DNA from: an uncultured Peptococcaceae bacterium
GTDB taxonomy: Bacteria; Bacillota; Desulfotomaculia; Desulfotomaculales; Desulfallaceae
Assembly: GCA_913064925.1 (NCBI GenBank)
Contig: CAJYBN010000035.1
Coordinates: 1 to 16,757 of the forward strand
Direction: 5' to 3'
DNA length: 16,757 nt
Positions 7,709-12,568 of this stretch are shown piece by piece; positions within the stretch are counted from its first letter, which is position 1, and every line of letters begins with the position of its first letter. Made by a program: the position numbers and the translations under genes. The notes below the pieces were generated by a model. That model was not told the DNA's origin and did not search any database. It saw nothing but the letters and a program-made list of their open reading frames with translations.

Positions 7709-7798
7709 GGAGGGGTGTCCGAGCGGTTTAAGGAGGCGGTCTTGAAAACCGTTGAACCTTTACGGGTTCCGTGGGTTCGAATCCCACTCCCTCCGCCA
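7709..7798 (+). tRNA. tRNA-Ser(TGA)
   Basis: A 90-base class II tRNA with acceptor stem GGAGGGG/TCCCTCC, discriminator G and encoded CCA. The anticodon stem GCGGT/ACCGT closes the loop CTTGAAA, so the anticodon is TGA (7743-7745), reading UCA and probably other UCN codons. The long variable arm and the T arm GTGGG/CCCAC are clear. It is transcribed with the next tRNA. Confidence 0.97.
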
Positions 7799-7819
7799 TT
7801 GTTGACAACCTGTTATTGC

Positions 7820-7914
7820 GGAGAGATGGCCGAGTAGGTCGAAGGCGGTCGCCTGCTAAGCGATTATACGGGCTAAAACCCGTATCGAGGGTTCGAATCC
7901 CTCTCTCTCCGCCA
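7820..7914 (+). tRNA. tRNA-Ser(GCT)
   Basis: A 95-base class II tRNA with acceptor GGAGAGA/TCTCTCC, discriminator G and encoded CCA. The loop CTGCTAA gives anticodon GCT (7855-7857), reading AGC and AGU. A long variable arm with ATACGGG/CCCGTAT is present. It lies 21 bases after tRNA-Ser(TGA) on the same presumed transcript. Confidence 0.97.
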
Positions 7915-7922
7915 GAACAAGG

Positions 7923-7954
7923 GCCACGGGCAAGATCCGTGGCTTAAATTTTTA
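7923..7954 (+). terminator. Intrinsic terminator after the tRNA-Ser pair
   Basis: A 7-bp GCCACGG/CCGTGGC stem with a 7-base loop is followed by TTAAATTTTTA. It closes the tRNA-Ser(TGA)-tRNA-Ser(GCT) unit. Confidence 0.85.
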
Positions 7955-7999
7955 CCCACGGCGGCCGCCGCTGTCCCGGCCCCACCAAGTTTTTCAATG

Positions 8000-8028
8000 T
8001 TGACTTAAAAGAGCGCTTTTGTTACAAT
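8000..8028 (+). promoter_or_regulatory. Predicted sigma-A promoter of the tRNA-Arg-tadA-tRNA-Ser unit
   Basis: TTGACT (8000-8005), 17 bp, TACAAT (8023-8028). The start is expected near 8035, about 22 bases before tRNA-Arg(ACG). Confidence 0.8.
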
Positions 8029-8056
8029 AATACTTGCAGTTTAATAAAAAGGTCAT

Positions 8057-8133
8057 GTGCCTGTAGCTCAATTGGATAGAGCATCTGACTACGGATCAGA
8101 AGGCTGGGGGTTCGAGTCCCTCCAGGCACACCA
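8057..8133 (+). tRNA. tRNA-Arg(ACG)
   Basis: A 77-base tRNA with acceptor GTGCCTG/CAGGCAC, discriminator A and encoded CCA. The anticodon stem TCTGA/TCAGA holds the loop CTACGGA, so the anticodon is ACG (8091-8093). This is the bacterial tRNA whose A34 is converted to inosine by TadA, encoded 160 bases downstream, so that it reads CGU, CGC and CGA. Confidence 0.97.
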
Positions 8134-8140
8134 TATACCC

Positions 8141-8186
8141 GCAGCGACACAATAATACAATTGTGTCGCTGCTACGTGTTCTTTTT
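8141..8186 (+). terminator. Perfect hairpin between two tRNA-Arg genes, possible partial terminator
   Basis: GCAGCGACACAA (8141-8152) and TTGTGTCGCTGC (8161-8172) form 12 perfect base pairs around an 8-base loop. A six-T run comes only after 8 more bases (8181-8186), which is farther than in a classical terminator. No separate promoter for the following tRNA is evident, so this may be a leaky terminator or an RNase processing site. Confidence 0.5.
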
Positions 8187-8196
8187 TCGCCGTGAT

Positions 8197-8272
8197 GCGC
8201 CCGTAGCTCAGTGGATAGAGCAGCGGTTTCCTAAACCGCGTGTCGGGAGTTCGAGTCTCTCCGGGCGCACCA
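8197..8272 (+). tRNA. tRNA-Arg(CCT)
   Basis: A 76-base tRNA with acceptor GCGCCCG/CGGGCGC, discriminator A and encoded CCA. Anticodon stem GCGGT/ACCGC, loop TTCCTAA, anticodon CCT (8230-8232), reading AGG. It ends 24 bases before the tadA start. Confidence 0.97.
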
Positions 8273-8296
8273 TTTGTTTTTAAAGGAGAACCCTTG

Positions 8297-8758
8297 GTGG
8301 ACCACGAGCGGTACATGCGCGAAGCCCTGGCGGAAGCTGAAAAGGCATACGCTTTGGGTGAGGTGCCCGTCGGGGCGCTGGTGGTGCTGCGCGGCGAGAT
8401 CATCGGCCGGGGGCATAACCTGCGGGAAACACTGGCGGACAGCACGGCACACGCGGAAATTTTAGCTTTGCGGGAAGCGGCCCGCCACGTGGGAGATTGG
8501 CGGTTAAACGGAGCCACTGTTTACTCTACCATTGAGCCCTGTCCCATGTGCGCTGGCGCCATGGTGCAATTTCGAGTGCAGACGCTGGTTTACGGCGCCC
8601 CGGATCCCAAGGCGGGTGCCGTGGACTCCATCATGGATGTGCTGCGGGAGCCCCGGTTCAACCACCAGGTGGATGTGGTTTCCGGCGTTTTAGAGGAACA
8701 ATGCCGGGAAATTATACAGCGCTTTTTCCGCGGGTTGCGGGCGGGAAAAATAACCTGA
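8297..8758 (+). CDS. tadA: tRNA-specific adenosine-34 deaminase
   Basis: Zinc-dependent deaminase that converts A34 to inosine in tRNA-Arg(ACG), cytosolic. The 153-residue protein has the cytidine/deoxycytidylate deaminase fold signature: H52 and E54 in HAEI (E54 is the proton shuttle), then C82 and C85 in PCPMC as zinc ligands. The N-terminus HERYMREALAEAEKA and DIM-type segment near 118 fit the family. I chose GTG 8297, 8 bases after AAGGAG (8283-8288). TTG 8294 is an alternative with shorter spacing. An in-frame GTG-type start at 8240 lies inside tRNA-Arg(CCT) and is rejected. The gene sits between tRNA-Arg genes, including its own substrate, and tRNA-Ser(CGA), which begins 8 bases after its stop. 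Confidence 0.96.
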   Translation: MDHERYMREALAEAEKAYALGEVPVGALVVLRGEIIGRGHNLRETLADSTAHAEILALREAARHVGDWRLNGATVYSTIEPCPMCAGAMVQFRVQTLVYGAPDPKAGAVDSIMDVLREPRFNHQVDVVSGVLEEQCREIIQRFFRGLRAGKIT

Positions 8759-8766
8759 TCGCCTGG

Positions 8767-8860
8767 GGAGAGATGGCCGAGCTGGTCGAAGGCGCTCGAC
8801 TCGAAATCGAGTAGACCGTTAGTAGCGGTCTCGTGGGTTCGAATCCCACTCTCTCCGCCA
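8767..8860 (+). tRNA. tRNA-Ser(CGA)
   Basis: A 94-base class II tRNA with acceptor GGAGAGA/TCTCTCC, discriminator G and encoded CCA. Anticodon stem CTCGA/TCGAG, loop CTCGAAA, anticodon CGA (8802-8804), reading UCG. Being only 8 bases after tadA, it must share the tadA transcript and be cut out by processing. Confidence 0.97.
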
Positions 8861-8872
8861 AATACTAGTGAG

Positions 8873-8918
8873 CCAAGGAGTTACCGTATTTTGTACGGTA
8901 GCTCCTTGGTCCTTTTTT
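8873..8918 (+). terminator. Strong intrinsic terminator after tRNA-Ser(CGA)
   Basis: Sixteen consecutive base pairs (8873-8888 with 8894-8909, one G-U) around loop TTTTG are followed by TCCTTTTTTA. It closes the tRNA-Arg-tadA-tRNA-Ser unit. Confidence 0.92.
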
Positions 8919-9114
8919 ATGTCCAAAATAGGTCGCAGCCGACGTTATAGCCGGCATAAGTTGTTGACGGCAGTGTATGCTGCATTATCGGACTGTTCAT
9001 GTACCATATATACTAGAAAGGCCTTAACCTGAAAGAGTTGTTCATTTCCTTTCCCGACAAAATCTTCCGACGAGAAATCCCTGTCCGTAAGGGCGGAATG
9101 AAGGGAGGACTTTT
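8919..9114. other. Gene-free stretch before the HAD gene
   Basis: I see no recognisable gene here. A TTGACG (8964-8969) has no good -10 partner. Near the right end TCCCT...TCCG/CGGA...AGGGA (about 9075-9105) can form a bulged hairpin before GGACTTTTTT (9107-9116), which resembles an imperfect terminator or attenuator. Confidence 0.4.
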
Positions 9115-9144
9115 TTGTAGTATATAGAACTATTGTTCTATATA
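9115..9144 (+). promoter_or_regulatory. Possible promoter with an embedded inverted repeat upstream of the HAD gene
   Basis: A perfect 10-bp inverted repeat, TATATAGAAC/GTTCTATATA (9121-9130 and 9135-9144), with a 4-base centre, overlaps a possible promoter TTGTAG (9115-9120), 18 bp, TATATA (9139-9144). Such a dyad across the spacer and -10 would suit a repressor operator. It could equally be a transcript hairpin. Confidence 0.35.
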
Positions 9145-9198
9145 TGTTCTTTTGATATAGCTGGATTATATTTGCTTATTTTCGCGGGGGGATGCGCG

Positions 9199-10164
9199 TT
9201 GCCCAGGCCGCCGTTTGAGCAGGATATTATAGCTGTAATTTGGGATTTCGACAAGACCCTTATTCCCGGGTACATGCAGGAGCCCTTGTTTAAGAAATAC
9301 GGGGTCGACGCTGCCAGGTTTTGGGAGGAAGTTAACCGGCTGGAGGATTATTACGCCAAGCAGGGCGTAATTATCAACAAGGATACCATTTACCTGAACC
9401 ACATCCTTACTTACGTCAAGGAAGGTATTTTCCAGGGCTTAAACAACAAAATTTTGGAGGAACTGGGAGCCGAGTTGACTTTTTACCCCGGGCTGCCGGA
9501 ATTTTTCAACGATATCAAGGAGCAGATTGAAAACAACGAGAGATTTAAGAAGTTCGACATTAGGCTGGAGCATTACGTGGTCAGTACCGGCCTGGCTGCC
9601 ATGATCAGAGGAAGCAAAATATACAAGTACATTAGCGGCTTATGGGGCTGTGAATTTATTGAAAGCCCCGCTAAACCCGGGTTTACGGTAGGCGGCGGCG
9701 AACAACCCCCGGTGCAGGGCGAACGGGTTATCACGCAAATCGGCTATGCCCTGGACAACACTTCTAAAACCAGGGCGCTGTTTGAAATAAACAAGGGGGT
9801 TAACAAGTACCCCGACATTGACGTAAATTCCTCTATGCGGGAACAGGACCGGCGCGTTCCCTTCAGCAACATGATTTACGTGGCCGACGGCCCCAGCGAC
9901 GTGCCTTCTTTCTCTATCATCAACAAGTACGGCGGCAGGACCTATGCCGTATATCCGGCCAGGGACATAAGAGCGCTAAGACAGGTGGACTCGCTGCGGA
10001 AGGACGGCCGCATCCACATGTACGGCGAGGCAGATTACCGGGAAGGATCGCAGACTTACATGTGGCTGGTTGAACACGCCAGCCAGATTGCCGAGTCCAT
10101 TGCCAGGCGCAAGGAAGAAGCCATCAGGGAAAGCGTTTCCAAGCCGCCGGGACACTTAATGTAG
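9199..10164 (+). CDS. HAD-superfamily hydrolase of unknown substrate
   Basis: Probable Mg-dependent phosphatase, 321 residues, cytosolic. Seen: HAD motif I D16-F-D18-K-T20-L (nucleophile and acid/base), motif II around S129/T130 (VVSTG), a candidate motif III lysine K190 (NTSKTRAL) and motif IV D230-GPS-D234. A helical insert of about 75 residues after motif I looks like a C1-type cap, as in phosphoserine-phosphatase-like HADs. Start TTG 9199 was chosen because GGGGGGA lies 7 bases upstream. The frame is open back to 9133 but that part overlaps the inverted repeat. The hydrophobic stretch it would add could mimic a signal peptide, though a membrane start is unusual for this fold. Given the two serA genes and no serB here, phosphoserine phosphatase activity is possible but unproved. 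Confidence 0.82.
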   Translation: MPRPPFEQDIIAVIWDFDKTLIPGYMQEPLFKKYGVDAARFWEEVNRLEDYYAKQGVIINKDTIYLNHILTYVKEGIFQGLNNKILEELGAELTFYPGLPEFFNDIKEQIENNERFKKFDIRLEHYVVSTGLAAMIRGSKIYKYISGLWGCEFIESPAKPGFTVGGGEQPPVQGERVITQIGYALDNTSKTRALFEINKGVNKYPDIDVNSSMREQDRRVPFSNMIYVADGPSDVPSFSIINKYGGRTYAVYPARDIRALRQVDSLRKDGRIHMYGEADYREGSQTYMWLVEHASQIAESIARRKEEAIRESVSKPPGHLM

Positions 10165-10416
10165 GGTAATATTTAGTGCAACGGGTCGGTAACGCACCTC
10201 TTGCTGTTCGCCGGTCCCGGGAAAACCGGCTTATTTTGGCCGGCGCCGGGTATTTGTTTATTAACTTAACCACCGGTTTAAATTTTGAACAAACCGCTCC
10301 TGGATGGCTTAAAACAGGACGGCATCCAACTACCGGGCTGTTGGTATATCTTTTGCTTCGCAAGACTTGGACCGCCAGATTTTCAACTAAATAAATCTTA
10401 GTGGGGGGTCTAGTTA
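10165..10416. other. Intergenic stretch between the HAD gene and the QueG-like gene
   Basis: I see no convincing gene in these 252 bases. GCCGGT/ACCGGC (10210-10215 and 10225-10230) followed by TTATTTT is a short, weak terminator candidate for the HAD gene. TTGGAC at 10367 with TAAATA at 10388 is a poor promoter match (15-bp spacer). Confidence 0.4.
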
Positions 10417-11538
10417 ATGCTCACCAAAACCGAGATAATGGAACGGGCCCTGGAGCTGGGCTTTGCAGATATTGGCTTTACCACGGCCGAAGCCTTTCAT
10501 GAGCAAGCCGAGGTGCTGCAATCCAGGCAGGAATTGTATGACTGGGCGCCGGCGCGGGGACTGGACCTGTTTGGCGGCGTAGACCCGCGTAATATATACC
10601 CGGAAGCACAATCCATCATTGTTTTAATAGAAAATTATTTTCAACGCGCTTTTCCCCGCGTTATGGAAATGAGGTTCGGGCGCTGTTACCTGGACGACGA
10701 CCGCATAACCAAGGACGGCTTATCCAGGCGGATCAAGGCATTCAGGGAATTTTTGCGGGAGCACGGCGTGGAATCCAAGGTGCCTTTTCACCTGCCGCAC
10801 CGCGTGGCCGCAGCCCGGGCGGGCCTGGGTACATTCGGCAAAAACTGCCTGCTTTACTCGCGCCGGGCGGCCAGGCAGGGCTCCTGGATATTACCCGTAG
10901 CCGTACTGGTCAACCGGGCTTACGAACCGGACGAGCCCACGCTGGCGGTGGGGTGCCCCGCGTGGTGCAAGAATGCCTGCCTGGTGGCCTGCCCCACGGG
11001 GGCATTGATCGGCCCGCGCAAGTTGGACCCGCGCAGGTGCGTATCTTACCTGACTTACTTTGGGGAAGGCATTACGCCGCTTGAGTTTCGGGAACCGATG
11101 GGTATGTGGATTTACGGCTGCGACCGCTGCCAAAACGTGTGCCCGCGCAACCAGCCGTGGCTGGCCGCGGACTTGCCGGTAAACGAAAAGGTGGCCGCCA
11201 TGGCGGAAGACTTTACCCTGGCCAAACTGCTGCACATGAGCGCCGGGTACTTTCAGGCCAAAATCTGGCCACGCATGTTTTACGTGCCGCCGCAGGAAAT
11301 GTGGCGCTGGAAAATGAACGTGGCCCGGGCCATGGGCAACAGCCTGGATGATGCTTACATACCACACCTTGTTCGGGCCATGCGGGAAGAGGAAGACGAG
11401 CGGGTTAAGGGTATGGCTGCCTGGGCGCTGGGCCGGCTGGGCGGGCCGGAGGCCAAGCAGGCCCTGGAAAGTTACCTGCCCCGGGCGGGTGAGGGTTTGG
11501 CGCGGCGGGAAATCCTGCAGGCGCTGGAACACTTCTAA
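10417..11538 (+). CDS. QueG-family double 4Fe-4S protein (epoxyqueuosine reductase-like, COG1600)
   Basis: Members of this cobalamin-dependent family reduce epoxyqueuosine to queuosine at tRNA position 34. The 373-residue protein has the family layout: an N-terminal B12-binding reductase region with RAGLGTFGKNCLL at 134-146, then two ferredoxin-like clusters, then HEAT-like helices at about 315-373 (MAAWALGRLGGPEAKQAL). Eight cysteines suit two clusters: C180, C184, C188, C192, then C208 and C235, C238, C242 (GCDRCQNVCP). The first set is spaced C-x3-C-x3-C-x3-CP, whereas textbook QueG is C-x2-C-x2-C-x3-CP, so it may be a divergent paralogue with another substrate. ATG 10417 follows GGGGGG at 10402. 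It stands alone, upstream of tRNA-Ser(GGA). Confidence 0.88.
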   Translation: MLTKTEIMERALELGFADIGFTTAEAFHEQAEVLQSRQELYDWAPARGLDLFGGVDPRNIYPEAQSIIVLIENYFQRAFPRVMEMRFGRCYLDDDRITKDGLSRRIKAFREFLREHGVESKVPFHLPHRVAAARAGLGTFGKNCLLYSRRAARQGSWILPVAVLVNRAYEPDEPTLAVGCPAWCKNACLVACPTGALIGPRKLDPRRCVSYLTYFGEGITPLEFREPMGMWIYGCDRCQNVCPRNQPWLAADLPVNEKVAAMAEDFTLAKLLHMSAGYFQAKIWPRMFYVPPQEMWRWKMNVARAMGNSLDDAYIPHLVRAMREEEDERVKGMAAWALGRLGGPEAKQALESYLPRAGEGLARREILQALEHF

Positions 11539-11605
11539 AAAGAAACAAGCGGCGGCCCGGCGGTTAACCGGCGCCGGCTGCCCGGGAGCCGGCAGCGGTT
11601 TGAAC

Positions 11606-11634
11606 TTGCATTTTACTGCAACAAGATGTATAAT
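11606..11634 (+). promoter_or_regulatory. Predicted sigma-A promoter of tRNA-Ser(GGA)
   Basis: TTGCAT (11606-11611), 17 bp, perfect TATAAT (11629-11634). The start near 11641 opens with a 7-bp hairpin TTGCTCA/TGAGCAA (11640-11658) before the tRNA. Confidence 0.75.
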
Positions 11635-11686
11635 GTACATTGCTCAGTTGTTGAGCAAAATCAAAAATATCTTTTAACGCGACCGC

Positions 11687-11780
11687 GGAGAGATGGCTGA
11701 GTTGGTCGAAGGCGCGCGACTGGAAATCGCGTAGACGGTGTGAAGCCGTCTCGAGGGTTCGAATCCCTCTCTCTCCGCCA
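11687..11780 (+). tRNA. tRNA-Ser(GGA)
   Basis: A 94-base class II tRNA with acceptor GGAGAGA/TCTCTCC, discriminator G and encoded CCA. Anticodon stem CGCGA/TCGCG, loop CTGGAAA, anticodon GGA (11722-11724), reading UCC and UCU. It is closely similar to the CGA and GCT serine tRNAs in acceptor and T arms. It has its own promoter and terminator. Confidence 0.97.
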
Positions 11781-11791
11781 GCAATGGAAGG

Positions 11792-11828
11792 AGTTCTGCC
11801 TGTAGGAAGGCAGAACTTTTTATTTTTC
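11792..11828 (+). terminator. Intrinsic terminator after tRNA-Ser(GGA)
   Basis: A perfect 10-bp stem AGTTCTGCCT/AGGCAGAACT (11792-11801 with 11808-11817), 6-base loop, then TTTTATTTTT. Confidence 0.93.
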
Positions 11829-12036
11829 CTGTTTTTCCGGCGCAAAGAAATTTAATTTTGGCAAAAAAGCGGAAGCCGGCGGGCATGAAACGCTGGTGCT
11901 TGACGGGCGGGCGTTGCTGGGCGTTGACTTGGTTACCGGCCCGCAGGGCGGCAGGCTACCCGCGGGTAATACAAATAAATAAGGCAATGACCTCCGCATG
12001 GCGGGCGGGGTGGCATAACCTGCCTCGACAACGGCC

Positions 12037-12068
12037 GATGTTGTCACGGATGGATGTTGTCACGGATG
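12037..12068 (+). repeat. Perfect 16-bp tandem repeat, two copies
   Basis: GATGTTGTCACGGATG occurs at 12037-12052 and again at 12053-12068. Each copy carries TTGTCA, a -35-like hexamer. A GACAAC at 12027-12032 forms a small inverted repeat with GTTGTC of the first copy. Confidence 0.9.
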
Positions 12069-12086
12069 AAGGTTTCATGTTACAAT
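12057..12086 (+). promoter_or_regulatory. Possible distal promoter upstream of ffs
   Basis: TTGTCA (12057-12062, inside the second tandem repeat), 18 bp, TACAAT (12081-12086). It would add about 80 bases of leader before the SRP RNA, so it may serve a precursor. Confidence 0.45.
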
Positions 12087-12141
12087 TGTAACTGTAAAGC
12101 AAGGTGGAAGAATGCCGGCGGGTCGGCCGGCGGTTTTCCGG

Positions 12142-12170
12142 TTTATGGCCATTATTATTAAGAATATAAG
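12142..12170 (+). promoter_or_regulatory. Possible proximal promoter of the SRP RNA
   Basis: TATAAG (12165-12170) lies 17 bp after the weak TTTATG (12142-12147). The spacing from the -10 box to the predicted RNA 5' end (about 12175) is right, but the -35 match is only three of six. Confidence 0.4.
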
Positions 12171-12173
12171 ATT

Positions 12174-12443
12174 GGCCGTGCTAGACGGGGAGGTAGCGGT
12201 GCCCTGTACCCGCAATCCGCTATAGCGGGGTTGAATTCCTTGCCCGAGGGTTTGGCTTGTGGGGTCCGGCTTCCGTAAGGGGTGTTGACGGCCGGGTCTT
12301 GCGCGACGGAAGCTCCTGAACCGTGTCAGGTCCTGACGGAAGCAGCACTAAGGGAGATGTTCCGGGTGCCGCAAGGGTGCCTGACTCGAGCTACCTGCGG
12401 AAGTAACGCCCGGAAGTCATTACTCGACGGCGGGTGCACGGCC
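12174..12443 (+). ncRNA. ffs: Signal recognition particle RNA (large, Gram-positive type)
   Basis: RNA core of SRP, which with Ffh delivers nascent membrane and secreted proteins to the membrane. About 270 bases, the length of Bacillus-type scRNA with an Alu domain. The two ends pair (GCCGTGC at 12175-12181 with GCACGGC at 12436-12442). The 5' part has the Alu-domain signature GGGGAGGTAGCGGTGCCC. The helix 8 Ffh-binding region GTCCTGACGGAAGCAGCA, with the GGAA tetraloop-like element, is at about 12330-12348, followed by the conserved AGATGTTCCGGGTG strand. A terminator follows at once. Confidence 0.96.
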
Positions 12444-12469
12444 GCAATTATATAATACATGGAAGCATG

Positions 12470-12492
12470 ATCGGCTGCGGCCGATTTTTTTT
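12470..12492 (+). terminator. Intrinsic terminator after the SRP RNA
   Basis: ATCGGC/GCCGAT stem (12470-12475 with 12480-12485), loop TGCG, then eight T residues. A TATAAT at 12451-12456 just upstream lacks a recognisable -35. Confidence 0.88.
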
Positions 12493-12568
12493 GGATTGTT
12501 TCCAGGCAGGGAAAACGTTGTGCATAGCGAATATTTAGGTGTTTTGGAAATTTTCGAGGTGCTGACCG

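Larger units (their letters stand above)
11829..12173. other. Gene-free stretch before the SRP RNA
   Basis: No convincing gene. It contains a 16-bp tandem repeat, two promoter-like elements and a GCCGGC/GCCGGC hairpin (12114-12119 with 12126-12131) followed by GGTTTT, which could act as a weak terminator. An open + frame ending at 11982 lacks a plausible start. Confidence 0.5.

Noticed and set aside
7802..7807. TTGACA just upstream of tRNA-Ser(GCT)
   Set aside because: No -10 box at 16-18 bp; that position lies inside the tRNA.
8240..8296. N-terminal extension of tadA from an in-frame GTG at 8240
   Set aside because: It lies inside tRNA-Arg(CCT) and before the AAGGAG ribosome site; the family start fits GTG 8297.
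9033..9125. Short + frame reading FPDKIFRREIPVRKGG before the HAD gene
   Set aside because: Only about 28 codons with a TTG start and no ribosome site; it overlaps the hairpin and the dyad.
10176..10394. 72-codon frame between the HAD and QueG-like genes
   Set aside because: No ribosome site, no recognisable motif, and composition of ordinary GC-rich intergenic DNA.
11827..11982. Open + frame reading ETLVLDGRALLGVDLVTG near 11890-11940
   Set aside because: The composition looks somewhat protein-like, but there is no start codon with a ribosome site, and it begins in the tRNA terminator. It may be a gene remnant but cannot be supported.
12112..12231. Small + frame starting ATG 12112 after AAGGTGG
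   Set aside because: It runs into the SRP RNA and ends there with TAG; the encoded peptide has no recognisable features.
12451..12456. TATAAT between the SRP RNA and its terminator, as a dnaX promoter
   Set aside because: The -35 region would be GC-rich SRP sequence with no match, and the following terminator would block it unless the start lay inside the hairpin.
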